Origin: Fimbriimonadaceae bacterium
GTDB lineage: Bacteria > Armatimonadota > Fimbriimonadia > Fimbriimonadales > Fimbriimonadaceae
DNA length: 64,000 nucleotides
NCBI GenBank assembly: GCA_023957775.1
Contig: JAMLGR010000003.1
Span: forward strand, 186,001 to 250,000
Direction: 5' to 3'
Below, one piece after another: positions 26,110 through 34,849 of the stretch; position 1 is the stretch's first letter, and each line of letters begins with the position of its first letter. Under the pieces are notes generated by a model, which saw only the letters and a program-made list of their open reading frames with translations, made no database searches and had not been told where the DNA came from. Made by a program: the position numbers and the translations under genes.

Positions 26110-27368
26110 GACTTCACCTCGTCCGTCCGGGCCGCTTCGCGCCTGTACTCGCCGGTCACCAGCGAGTAACCGCCACCTCCCGCCATGTCGAGCGTCTCGA
26201 TCGCATGGGGCAGACCGGCCGTCTTCTCGCCCACGAGCTTGGCGTTGCCGAAGGCCGCGAGCGCGAGGGCGAAGATCTCGGCCTCATCGCGAGTCGTGTG
26301 GTCCACAAGGAGCCTCAGGGACGGAGGTTGGGCGTTGCCGTTCTGGACCGTCAGCGGTTGGACCAACGAGCCGTCGGCCTGCACGAGCACCCCGTAGCCG
26401 CCCTTCTTGGCCAACACCGCAAGGCATCGGCGCATCGTCTCGAAGTCGCCCGAGACCTGACCGCGGAGATCGAGCGTGACCTCCCTCTTTCCGGCAATGG
26501 CTTCCTGCAGCGCCTTGTCGGCGTCCGGCAGGAAGCGGAGCGAAAGGGTGCCGTTCTTCTCCGAAACCGGGTCCACATGCGATCGGGCACGCGTCAAGGT
26601 CGTCTTCCGCACCTCGTTTCCGCGCTTCCACTCGATCTCAAGCGACCCTGCGACGCCCTGCGTGAGCCTCTCGAGGGCCTTCATGGGCATCAGGTTCTTC
26701 TCCGACTTGGTCTGAATCTCCTTGCGCAGGGCGTCGAAGGCCTCTTTGGGCATCTTGCCGTCCGCGAACCGCTTCTGCGCCTCGCGATACTCGCCGATCT
26801 CCTGCGTGTTCACCAGCCAATGGCCGTCGAGGATGGACACCCAGTCGCCCGGCTTGACGCCGGCCTTGTCGGCGGGCCCGCCGGGGACCACCGCCGCGGC
26901 CACGAGGCGCGGAACCCGGAAGTGTCCCAGACCCGTGTCCTCCCCATCCGTCGCGTCCAAGGCGGGATCTCCGAGGAGCATGAAATCGACGCCGATGCCC
27001 TGGTAGTCGCCTCGCAGCTCGGCGCGGCGGACGAGGAACGCGTCCGTATCGTAGAAGAGGCACTCGGGGTCCTCGAGGCTCTGCACCATGCCGCGCACGG
27101 CCCCTTCGGCCAATTTGGACTCGTCGGAGATGGGGTCCACGTACTCGCGCTTGAGCAGCTCCACCATCTCTCGGAAGAAGGCGCCTTCGGGAACGTCCGG
27201 CCCTTGGTCCTTCGAGGCAACCAGTCCTTCCAGGGGCAGACCGGATGCCGTGCGAAGACGTGAGTTGCCCACGTCGACGTGGTCGCGCGCCGCATTTCCG
27301 CCCGCGAGCAACAACGCCCCGGTCGCGACGGCGACGGCCGTCCACACACTCTTCTTTACATCACCCAA
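26106..27368 (-). CDS. Inactive S41/Ctp-like protein (pseudoprotease)
   Basis: 420 aa secreted protein (VWTAVAVATGALLLAGG) with Ctp layout: N-terminal helices (FFREMVELLKREYVDPISDESKLAEG), PDZ (about 155-250, PADKAGVKPGDWVSILDG) and a peptidase-like C-terminus. The nucleophile block reads LLVDHTTRDEAEIFALAL, with no Ser at the catalytic position, and the Lys block reads GEKTAGLPH. It therefore keeps the fold but lacks the dyad. Most likely a scaffold or adaptor for the ctpA product. TTG at 27368 has AGGAG 9-13 bases upstream. It overlaps rpiB by eight bases. Confidence 0.8.
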   Translation of the reverse strand: MGDVKKSVWTAVAVATGALLLAGGNAARDHVDVGNSRLRTASGLPLEGLVASKDQGPDVPEGAFFREMVELLKREYVDPISDESKLAEGAVRGMVQSLEDPECLFYDTDAFLVRRAELRGDYQGIGVDFMLLGDPALDATDGEDTGLGHFRVPRLVAAAVVPGGPADKAGVKPGDWVSILDGHWLVNTQEIGEYREAQKRFADGKMPKEAFDALRKEIQTKSEKNLMPMKALERLTQGVAGSLEIEWKRGNEVRKTTLTRARSHVDPVSEKNGTLSLRFLPDADKALQEAIAGKREVTLDLRGQVSGDFETMRRCLAVLAKKGGYGVLVQADGSLVQPLTVQNGNAQPPSLRLLVDHTTRDEAEIFALALAAFGNAKLVGEKTAGLPHAIETLDMAGGGGYSLVTGEYRREAARTDEVKS

Positions 27369-27831
27369 TACCGCTCCGCTCCTGAGCCGCCTCGGGCAGC
27401 TCCCCATCCAGTTTTTCCACACGGCGCGCGTGGCGCTCCTCGCGATCCTCTCCGGTTCTCAGGAATTCGTCGAAGATGAGATTTCCATCCTCTAGAGATG
27501 TCAGACGCCCGCCCAGACACAGCACGTTCGCGTGGTTGTGCCTTCGGGCCATCTCGGCCATCTGCGGGGTGCAACAGTTCGCCGCCCGAATGCCGGGGTG
27601 CCGATTGGCCCGGATCGAGATGCCGATCCCGGTTCCACACACGAGCACACCCAGATCGGCTCGCCCGTCGAGAATCGCCTCGGCCACGAGGTCCGCGGCA
27701 TCCGGGTAGTCGTACGGCGTCTCGTCGGCGGCCCCCACCCACCACGTCTCGTGCCCGAGCGCCGCCGCATGGGCGCGCACGCCCTCTCGAAGAGCGAAGC
27801 CCGCATGGTCGGATCCAAAGACGATCTTCAT
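27361..27831 (-). CDS. rpiB: Ribose-5-phosphate isomerase B / LacAB family
   Basis: 156 aa. SDHAGFALR near the N-terminus (Asp8, His9) and VCGTGIGISIRANR with the active-site Cys65 identify the RpiB/LacA/LacB family. The family interconverts ribose-5-phosphate and ribulose-5-phosphate, or related phosphosugars. ATG at 27831 overlaps the stop of the HEAT-repeat gene as ATGA. Being beside mtnP suggests handling of the ribose phosphate released in methylthioadenosine breakdown, but the gene between is not metabolic. Confidence 0.92.
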   Translation of the reverse strand: MKIVFGSDHAGFALREGVRAHAAALGHETWWVGAADETPYDYPDAADLVAEAILDGRADLGVLVCGTGIGISIRANRHPGIRAANCCTPQMAEMARRHNHANVLCLGGRLTSLEDGNLIFDEFLRTGEDREERHARRVEKLDGELPEAAQERSGIG

Positions 27832-30800
27832 GGCTGTCTCTCCCGCGCCCACCGCGCGACCGAAGGGTCCGTACTCGAGGCAAGCGCTTCCAAGGTCTTG
27901 GGCGGCAACGCGAGCTTCTTGGCCACCGCCAGTTCGACGAGCGCCGCCTGGATTCGGGCGTCCTTCTCTTCCAATACGCCGCCCAGCTCGTCGAGCGCGA
28001 CATCGCCCGGTGCAGTGGCGAAGGCGCTAAGCGCGGCTGCCCTGACGCGAGGGTCCGTGTCGACCACCGCGAGGCGAAGGGCGCCGCGCGCTTCCTTCGC
28101 CGACAGCAACCGGAAGGCCTCGAGGAGGGCGATTCGCACGGCCGGGCTGTCGTCGCGAACTCCGCGGTAGCCCTCGTCCGCCATCCCAGGCAGCGTGCTG
28201 CGGATCAAGGCGAGATAGCTTTCATATCGGACCTGGTCGCTTGGGTCGTTCACCGACTCGAATTGGATCCGACGCGCGACCGGATCCACGTCCATTTTCG
28301 CGTGGCGGACGACGGCGAGGCGAACGGCGGGGTGCACATCTTGAAGGAACACCAAAGCGAGTTGCGCAGGTTCCGACCCAGGCAGCGAGGCTAGGGCTTC
28401 CGCCCCGGTGGCCCGCGCCCGCCAGGAGAGTGCGATGATCATCGACGTCAGCGGCGCGGCGGCCACGATGCGCCCTTCCCGGCCAAGCACTCGGGCGGCA
28501 GACTCCCGCGCCTCGTCGCTTGGACCCGCATCGAGCGCGCCGGTGACGAGCGCCCATGCCGCGGGCGTGTCCTGAAAGGCGAGCGCTTCGATCGCCTCAT
28601 GGACCACGTTCTTCTCGAGGCTGCGGACGAGGGCCCCCAACTCGGGAACGAGATCCGGAAACTTGGCTCGTCGCGCAGCCGACGCCGCGTTGAGCGCCAC
28701 CAAGTCTCGGGCATCCCCGAGCAGGGCCGCGTTGGGGGTGCGCGCGGCGGCCGCGGCGCGTTGCCACAAGGTCCCCGCCGGGTCGGCGACCAGGGGCGTG
28801 CCCTTCCCGATCGGGACCACCGCACCTTCGGGAGCACTGAGCACCCTCACCCGCTTGAGCACGAACGAGGACGCGCCGAGCGGGCGCTCGTAGAGCCCGG
28901 CCGCCTCGGGAGTCTCGATGCGAACCTCCTCGACGGCTCCGGAAACCCCCGCTGCGCGCAGATCGAGGGTTGCCGCTCCGGGTCCGATCGTCGGGACACT
29001 CCACGTGGGCGGTTCAGCGCCAAGGGCGCCGGGGACATCGAAGAGCCGCACGCGCGTGACGCGCCCCCCGACCTCCCGAACCACGAGGTCCAGGGGCTCG
29101 GCCTTGGACCCGTCGAGCGTCAGCTCCAGAAAGGGGTGCGTCGCCACGTTCAAGACGGGCCGCGATCCCTGGCGTCGCAGCAAGAGCACCCGCCCCGCGC
29201 GCGACCCGGGAGCCTCGGTGACCAGCACTCCCTCGCCTTCCGCGGTGGGAGCGACCGAGAAGCCACCCGAAACCGCTGGGACCGTGCCGGGGCCCCACAC
29301 AAGCTCGAGGCCCAACGGCGTCGCGAGGCGTTCGACACGGATCGTGGCCACGCGGGTCCAGCCGCTGGACGCCTGCGAGAAGGTGCAACGAACCTCCTGA
29401 TCCAACGCGCCCCGCGGCACCGTGAAGGCCCAGGCGTTTTGGCCCTCCTTCAGCACGCCGTCCGCCGGCGCCTGCCACCCTGGGGGCACCTCCCAACGCA
29501 CCTGCACCGGACTGGAACTCGCGCTTGCCTGGGCGACGACGGATACCGACTCGCCCGCAAGCAAAAGCGAGGAGGGCAGATCCACCCGGACAGGATCGAT
29601 CCAGGGATGGGCCGCCCACCGTTGCTTGCCGTCGGCGGCGACGATCCGAACCAGGTCCCCGGGTCCCGAGGCCGTTCGACCGCCCGGCGGCAGTTCCAAC
29701 TGGGGCGGCGTCCCCCGAGGAACGGGGGTCGCTTGCACCGAGAGCCCTTCGAGCCTCAGGAGGTTGATCTCCGGCTCAGACGGGCCAGGGGCCAGCGAAA
29801 ACACGACGAACAGGCGATCCCCCTTCTCCAGCCAGCCCTCCACCTGCGGTTTCAACCGCGGGTCGAGGTGCGACCCAAACAGATCGGCCTGCGCCCAATC
29901 GACGAACAGCAGCCGCTTGTCGGCAAGGGAGAGGAGTGCGGTGGCTCCCGAGGACGGGTCGAAGGTGGCGGCCGCCTGTCCCGTCGCCGCGAAGGCGATG
30001 CGGTCGCCGTCGGCTGCGATCGCCATCGGGGCCCCCGCCAATGCCGCCAATGTCTCGTCGTCGAGCCGCGGCAGACGGTAGGGGTTCTCGCGGGCGACGC
30101 TCCACGGCGTGTGCGCGGGCAGGTCGCGCGTTGCGTGGGCCTGATAAGCCGGGGTCGGAGCGAATCGCTCGCAGGCGACCCGCCACAGGTCGGGCGCCAT
30201 GAACGCATCGGGGCGCCTCACCGCCGTGGGTTCGCCCGAGGTGTCGAAGGCCGATGGAGCGGGTTGATCGATGGTGAGCGGAAACCCGAGGTCCCTCACG
30301 CGCCGGGCGAGGTGCGTGGCCCAGGCGTCGGCCATCGCAAGGGCGAGTTGCCCGGGCTGGGAGTACGCCTGCACCGGAATCGAGGACGCGGACGTCCCCA
30401 AAATCACATCGTTCACCCCTGTTCGGACGAGGGCCGGGTGAAGAAGGAACGCGGAGTCGTAGGGCCCTCGATATTTGGGATCGCTGGGATCGAACACCGC
30501 CCCGTTGAGGAGCGGCGCAAGCGTGGAATCCAGGAACGCCCGTCCGTACGGATCGTCCGTGCTCTCGACCGAGGCGGGGGCGTCATCGACCTCGACGTCG
30601 AAGGCGAGCTGCATCGCGCCACCCGCCCGCGCCTCGGCGACGACCGCGAACCGGGCGATCTCGGCTTGCACACGCTCCAGGTCGTCCACCCGCAGCACGC
30701 CGCGACGCAGCCGGGCCACGCCGTCGGCGCCGCGTTCGACGATGTCCGCGCGCGAGAGGATGACGACCTTCACGCGCCACGTCGGCGCGGTCTTGAGCCG

Positions 30801-30983
30801 CTCTTCGGCCGCACGGTGAAGCGAGGCGACCTCGTCCCAAGCGCCTCCGCCGAAGGATTTGCCTAGAAGGGCCCCTTGTGGGCTCAGCGGGTACGACCAC
30901 CCGTCGACCTCCACCTGGGGAGCGGGGGTTTGGACCCACGCAGATGCCAAGACCCAAGCGGCGAGGGCGGCGAAGCCGATCAG
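27828..30983 (-). CDS. Large secreted HEAT-repeat protein, apparent CTG start
   Basis: About 1051 aa. The C-terminal about 270 residues are HEAT-like helices (ESAARVLGREG, RYESYLALIRSTLPG, RVRAAALSAFATAP). The central part is beta-rich and resembles no family I recognise. From CTG at 30983 the first residues are LIGFAALAAWVLASA, a good signal peptide. The only conventional upstream start, TTG at 30950, loses it. The CTG overlaps the mtnP stop as CTGA, as GTGA/TTGA do elsewhere here, and GAGG lies just before. Surface or periplasmic protein; function unknown. Confidence 0.75.
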   Translation of the reverse strand: MIGFAALAAWVLASAWVQTPAPQVEVDGWSYPLSPQGALLGKSFGGGAWDEVASLHRAAEERLKTAPTWRVKVVILSRADIVERGADGVARLRRGVLRVDDLERVQAEIARFAVVAEARAGGAMQLAFDVEVDDAPASVESTDDPYGRAFLDSTLAPLLNGAVFDPSDPKYRGPYDSAFLLHPALVRTGVNDVILGTSASSIPVQAYSQPGQLALAMADAWATHLARRVRDLGFPLTIDQPAPSAFDTSGEPTAVRRPDAFMAPDLWRVACERFAPTPAYQAHATRDLPAHTPWSVARENPYRLPRLDDETLAALAGAPMAIAADGDRIAFAATGQAAATFDPSSGATALLSLADKRLLFVDWAQADLFGSHLDPRLKPQVEGWLEKGDRLFVVFSLAPGPSEPEINLLRLEGLSVQATPVPRGTPPQLELPPGGRTASGPGDLVRIVAADGKQRWAAHPWIDPVRVDLPSSLLLAGESVSVVAQASASSSPVQVRWEVPPGWQAPADGVLKEGQNAWAFTVPRGALDQEVRCTFSQASSGWTRVATIRVERLATPLGLELVWGPGTVPAVSGGFSVAPTAEGEGVLVTEAPGSRAGRVLLLRRQGSRPVLNVATHPFLELTLDGSKAEPLDLVVREVGGRVTRVRLFDVPGALGAEPPTWSVPTIGPGAATLDLRAAGVSGAVEEVRIETPEAAGLYERPLGASSFVLKRVRVLSAPEGAVVPIGKGTPLVADPAGTLWQRAAAAARTPNAALLGDARDLVALNAASAARRAKFPDLVPELGALVRSLEKNVVHEAIEALAFQDTPAAWALVTGALDAGPSDEARESAARVLGREGRIVAAAPLTSMIIALSWRARATGAEALASLPGSEPAQLALVFLQDVHPAVRLAVVRHAKMDVDPVARRIQFESVNDPSDQVRYESYLALIRSTLPGMADEGYRGVRDDSPAVRIALLEAFRLLSAKEARGALRLAVVDTDPRVRAAALSAFATAPGDVALDELGGVLEEKDARIQAALVELAVAKKLALPPKTLEALASSTDPSVARWARERQP

Positions 30984-31822
30984 GGCACCTCGTAGAGCCG
31001 GATGTCGTCCTTCGACGCCGCGTGGCCATCGCCTCGGCTGTGGACGAGGGCCTCGCGGGCCCCCAATGCGGCGAGATCGGTCGGCATCTTGCCCACCATG
31101 TCCAGGACCACCTTCTTGATCCGCTCGGCGTTCTTTTCGAACACTTCGAGAACGCTGTGGGCGGTCACGGCTTCGGCATTGGCGACCACGCCGCTATCGT
31201 AGTCGGTGATGAGCGAGATGTTCACCACCGCCATGCCCAACTCGCGGCAGAGGTAGGCCTCGGGGTACTGCGTCATGTTGATGACCTGCCACCCGGCTTC
31301 CGTGAACCACTTGCTCTCGGCCTTGGTGGAGAACCGCGGACCTTGGATCACCACGACTGTGCCGCCGTCGTGGCAAGGAATGCCGTGCGCGCGAATCGTC
31401 TCGACCGCAAGACGCCTAAGGACGGGATCGTACGTGTCGGCAGGCGAAACGTGCGTGACGATCGGGCCATCGTAGAACGTGTCGATCCGGGCGCGCGTAC
31501 GATCCACGAACTGGTCGCAGACCACGAAGTCGCCGGGATTCACGTCCGCTTGAAGGGAGCCGGCGGCGCACGGGCTGATGACGGCCTGCACGCCAAGGCT
31601 GCGCATCGCCCACACGTTGGCGCGGTAGTTGATTTTGTGGGGAGGCAGGGTGTGGTTCCGTCCGTGCCGGGGCAGGAACGCGACGTCGCGCCCTGAAACC
31701 TTCGCAAGCATCACCGAATCGCTCGGCGGGCCGTAGGGCGTGTCGACCTTGACCTCGCGAACATCCTCGAGCAGGCTGTAGAAGCCCGAACCTCCAAATA
31801 CGCCGATCTCTGCTAGTGCCAT
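30980..31822 (-). CDS. mtnP: S-methyl-5'-thioadenosine phosphorylase
   Basis: 280 aa trimeric purine phosphorylase. IGVFGGSGFYSLLE at the start, PRHGRNHTLPPHKINYRAN phosphate loop, ISPCAAGSLQ and INMTQYPEAYLCRELG substrate segment (MTAP has Met-Thr, PNP has Asn). The reaction splits methylthioadenosine to adenine and methylthioribose-1-phosphate, salvaging methionine. First gene of a five-gene overlapping minus-strand operon with the HEAT protein, rpiB and two Ctp-like genes. Confidence 0.93.
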   Translation of the reverse strand: MALAEIGVFGGSGFYSLLEDVREVKVDTPYGPPSDSVMLAKVSGRDVAFLPRHGRNHTLPPHKINYRANVWAMRSLGVQAVISPCAAGSLQADVNPGDFVVCDQFVDRTRARIDTFYDGPIVTHVSPADTYDPVLRRLAVETIRAHGIPCHDGGTVVVIQGPRFSTKAESKWFTEAGWQVINMTQYPEAYLCRELGMAVVNISLITDYDSGVVANAEAVTAHSVLEVFEKNAERIKKVVLDMVGKMPTDLAALGAREALVHSRGDGHAASKDDIRLYEVP

Positions 31823-31833
31823 CGGCGCCTAGG

Positions 31834-32679
31834 TTACTTGGTTCGCAGCAGTCCCGACACGGCGAGGATGAACTGGTCGACGCGTCCGCCCCGTCTGAGC
31901 GCGGCGTCGGGATTGATGGGATAGACCCGCCCGGATTTCACTGCGGCGAGCGATTGGAGGCGGGGGTCCTTGAGAAGGACTTCGGCGTCGCCCGCAACGA
32001 TGAGAACCTGCGGGTCCCAGCCCAGGAGCGCTTCGGCGTCGAGCGGCACGAAGCGATCGGCGTCCGGGCCGACCACGTCGCCGCCGGAGGCCTTCAGCTC
32101 GTCGGCTTGGAACGAGTTCTTCCCCGCGATCATGTGCTCGGAGCCCGAGCTCGGCAGGATCAGCGCGACGGTGGGGGCCGGATCGGGCATCTGGGCTTTC
32201 GCGAGCTGCTCCGCGTTGTAGATCTTGTCGGCATACTGGCTCGTTTTGGTTTCGGAACCCGTCGCGGCGCCGAGTTTGTACAGGTCCTCGATCATTTGGG
32301 CGACGGTTTTCGGGTCCCACTCGTACGTGGGGATACCCAGCTCCTTGATCTTCTGGATTTCGGCTTCGCTGAACAGGTGGGGATCGTAGACGACCAGGTC
32401 GAACTTCTTGGCGACCAGCGACTCGTAGTCGGGCGAGGTGCTGGAAAGGACGACGGGCACGTTGTTGATGAACGACGGCCAGTTGCAGCTCGACGTGCGC
32501 CCCTTGAGGAAGGAGAAGGGTCCCCACCGCGCCAGGATTTCGGTGGTCCCCGGGCTCAGGCTGGCGATGTTCTTGGGAGCGATAAACCGCTTGCCATAGA
32601 CCTTCCCCTGATCCTCGGCAGGACAACCGAAGAGCAGACAGGCCAGGAGCACGAGCGCAACGGAGCGAAGAAACCGCAT
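31834..32679 (-). CDS. Periplasmic-binding lipoprotein, BtuF/FhuD-type
   Basis: 281 aa. Signal peptide with lipobox LFGC (Cys19). Helical-backbone metal receptor fold: IASLSPGTTEILARWG, FDLVVYDPHLFS, ADRFVPLDAEALLGWDPQVLIVAG. The family delivers cobalamin, haem or siderophores to an ABC importer; no permease is adjacent, so the ligand is not known. ATG at 32679; the apparent upstream coding tract runs through the Trp tRNA and is an artefact. Confidence 0.85.
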   Translation of the reverse strand: MRFLRSVALVLLACLLFGCPAEDQGKVYGKRFIAPKNIASLSPGTTEILARWGPFSFLKGRTSSCNWPSFINNVPVVLSSTSPDYESLVAKKFDLVVYDPHLFSEAEIQKIKELGIPTYEWDPKTVAQMIEDLYKLGAATGSETKTSQYADKIYNAEQLAKAQMPDPAPTVALILPSSGSEHMIAGKNSFQADELKASGGDVVGPDADRFVPLDAEALLGWDPQVLIVAGDAEVLLKDPRLQSLAAVKSGRVYPINPDAALRRGGRVDQFILAVSGLLRTK

Positions 32680-32747
32680 GGAACCATTCTGGCGCACGCG
32701 GAAGCGGGAGTGCCACGGCCCCTCCTCAAGTAGGATTCGGGGAGGAC

Positions 32748-32823
<76 letters not shown>

Positions 32824-32847
32824 ATCGCGGGAGACATTTTACCTCCG

Positions 32848-33579
32848 CTAGTGGACCCGGATGCCCTGGGCGATTCCCAGGAGGTCCTGCGGCGATCGGT
32901 CGGCCAACACGATGAAGGCGAACCCGGACTCGGTCCACGCCACACACGGCATCTTGCCGACGCGGCCGTAACAGTAGCCTTCGGGAGCCCCATTGGCCTG
33001 CAGATCGGCGATCTCGTTCACCTCGGGAATGATCACGAGGTTGGCGTAGCCCTGGGCGTCCTTCAAGGTCAGCCGGGCGACGTGCCGGTTGTCGATCACG
33101 CCTTCGGCGGCGGCCACGACGCTCACACGATCGAGCTGAATCGTGCCGGGGGCGAACCCGCGGAGCCAGTTGCGCATCTGCTCGGGCGCGGCGGGGGTGT
33201 TGGAAGAGGACGGTCCGAGATTGGACATCATGCGCGCGACGTCCGAAGAGTGCAGCGGATTGCCGGGAGCGCGGTTCAACAGCCCCGCGCCGAGGATCAA
33301 GACAAGGAACACCGAACAGAAACCCCACGCCCATCGGCCCACGAAGGACTCGACGCGCCGCGTGCGATCGATCTCGCCGAGGCGGCCCTGGCACTTGCGC
33401 CACGTCTCTTCGCACGTCACCGAGTCCGCCAGCCGACGGGTCGCCCCCTTCAACGCCAGCACGGCTTTGTACTCGGCCAGGCTCTCGGCACACTGGTTCA
33501 CCTGGGCCTCGACGCGCGCGGCGTCGCCCGGAGAAAGCTCTCCGTCGGCCAAGGCGTGGATCTCTGTCTTGTCAATCAT
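32848..33579 (-). CDS. Anti-sigma factor, membrane-anchored
   Basis: 243 aa. N-terminal HALADGELSPGDAARVEAQVNQC is the helical anti-sigma zinc-finger region, but only the His and one Cys of the HxxxCxxC metal site are visible, so zinc binding is questionable. One transmembrane helix (WAWGFCSVFLVLILGAGLL) and a periplasmic domain of about 140 residues. ATG overlaps the sigma factor stop (ATGA). Expected to sequester the upstream ECF sigma until an envelope signal releases it. Confidence 0.88.
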   Translation of the reverse strand: MIDKTEIHALADGELSPGDAARVEAQVNQCAESLAEYKAVLALKGATRRLADSVTCEETWRKCQGRLGEIDRTRRVESFVGRWAWGFCSVFLVLILGAGLLNRAPGNPLHSSDVARMMSNLGPSSSNTPAAPEQMRNWLRGFAPGTIQLDRVSVVAAAEGVIDNRHVARLTLKDAQGYANLVIIPEVNEIADLQANGAPEGYCYGRVGKMPCVAWTESGFAFIVLADRSPQDLLGIAQGIRVH

Positions 33580-34139
33580 GGATTCGTTCCGTGGCGAAGG
33601 AATCCTTCGCGCTCCGCGTACTCTTCGAGCGATCTCCGCAACATCGCTCGGCCCCGGGCCAACCGCGAACGCACGGTCCCGATCGGGACGTCCAGCACGT
33701 CGGCGATTTCCTGGTAGCTCATTCCTTCGATGTCGCTTAAAATCACTGCCATTCTAAAATCTTCGGGCACCTTGCCCAGGGCTTCCTCGACTTCGCCGCC
33801 CACGAGCTCGTCGAACATCACGCGATCCGGCGTGGCGTCCTCGGGCGCGGTCGGTTCCGCCGCTCCTTCGTCGTCCAGCGATCCGAACTGCGGCCCTCGT
33901 TGCCTTCGCCTGTACTTGTTGATGTACAAGTTGGTGACAATCCGCAAGATCCACGCTTTGAAGTTGTTCCCGTCGAAACGCTCGAACGCCTCGTAAGCGC
34001 GAACGATCGCTTCTTGGGAGAGATCCTCGGCCTCTTCACGCGAGCGGGTAAGACGCAGCGCGGTTCCAAAAACCGAGGGAAACACCCGCTCCGCCTGCCT
34101 TTCAAAAGCGTCGCGCTGACTGCGTCTGCCGAGGGGCAT
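33576..34139 (-). CDS. ECF RNA polymerase sigma factor
   Basis: 187 aa RpoE/SigW-like sigma. Region 2: TALRLTRSREEAEDLSQEAIVRAYEAFERF and FKAWILRIVTNLYINKYRR (-10 recognition). Region 4: LGKVPEDFRMAVILSDIEGMSYQEIADVLDVPIGTVRSRLARGR (-35 recognition helix). Acidic linker between. Paired with its anti-sigma by a four-base overlap. Target promoters and signal are unknown. Confidence 0.95.
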   Translation of the reverse strand: MPLGRRSQRDAFERQAERVFPSVFGTALRLTRSREEAEDLSQEAIVRAYEAFERFDGNNFKAWILRIVTNLYINKYRRRQRGPQFGSLDDEGAAEPTAPEDATPDRVMFDELVGGEVEEALGKVPEDFRMAVILSDIEGMSYQEIADVLDVPIGTVRSRLARGRAMLRRSLEEYAEREGFLRHGTNP

Positions 34140-34170
34140 GATCGGCGCGAGTGTACCTCTCGGACTGTTC

Positions 34171-34197
34171 GAACAACCCCGGCAGGCCGAAGGTTCC
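34171..34197 (-). promoter_or_regulatory. Possible ECF-type autoregulatory promoter
   Basis: GGAACC at 34197-34192 (minus strand) resembles an ECF -35, followed after 14-16 bases by GTTGTTC. It is placed about 32 bases before the sigma gene. The -10 match is weak, so this is only a suggestion. Confidence 0.3.
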
Positions 34198-34252
34198 CAA
34201 CCCGCGGCCGGGACGCAAAACCCGGCAACGAATCAGACGTCGCGCCTTTTGA

Positions 34253-34831
34253 TCAGACGCCCGAAACGGCCGTCGTGCCGCCCTGCATGCCGACGGACTG
34301 GCCCCGCGCGACCTTGAACTTGGACACCGTTCCCTTGGGCGCCAACAGGATGTAACGGGCGCCGCTGCCGGCGCCGACCGTCCCTCCCGGAGCGGACAAG
34401 GAGCCGATTCCCTGCACGCTTCGCTGACCGCTGATCAGCACCACGTCGACATCGAACTGCAGATGCCTCACGGCGAGCTCCGGATTCCCGGCGGGCATCA
34501 TGAACAGCATCCCACGGTCTTTGAAATCTTTGGCCTCGACGTACGCCAAGCCGTCGTTGCGCTTCTCCTCCGCATCGGCCACGACCACGGGAAACTCTCC
34601 GTTTCCGAGTTGGATCGTGGTGGGGGTGTACTCCCGAATCTGCTTCGTGCGGCGCGCGTCGTCTCCCGGCTGGGGTTTGGGCTTCTGCGGCTTCCAGGCA
34701 TCAGGCCGAGACGCGCTGAGACCGGCGCCTTCGAGCTGCTCCGCACCATCGCCGCCCGAGCACCCGACGGCTCCCGCCACCAACACCCCGAGGGCAATCC
34801 CCTTCAACCAAATCTCAAGCCATCGATCCAT
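34253..34831 (-). CDS. Lipoprotein with DUF192-like domain
   Basis: 192 aa. Lipobox VAGAVGC (Cys24), a linker rich in Pro/Lys, then about 110 residues resembling DUF192: ADAEEKRNDGLAYVEAKDFKDRGMLFMMPAG, VDVVLISGQRSVQGIGSL, ARYILLAPKGTVSKFKVARGQSVGM. In DUF192 the FWMKNT block is usual, but here it is HLQFDVDVVL, so it is divergent. Function unknown. Runs before mqnE on the same strand. Confidence 0.7.
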   Translation of the reverse strand: MDRWLEIWLKGIALGVLVAGAVGCSGGDGAEQLEGAGLSASRPDAWKPQKPKPQPGDDARRTKQIREYTPTTIQLGNGEFPVVVADAEEKRNDGLAYVEAKDFKDRGMLFMMPAGNPELAVRHLQFDVDVVLISGQRSVQGIGSLSAPGGTVGAGSGARYILLAPKGTVSKFKVARGQSVGMQGGTTAVSGV

Positions 34832-34849
34832 CGTGAATTCTCCTGCAGT

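Noticed and set aside
32680-32747. Cobalamin riboswitch before the BtuF-like gene
   Set aside because: Only 68 bases between tRNA and start, and no B12-box pattern.
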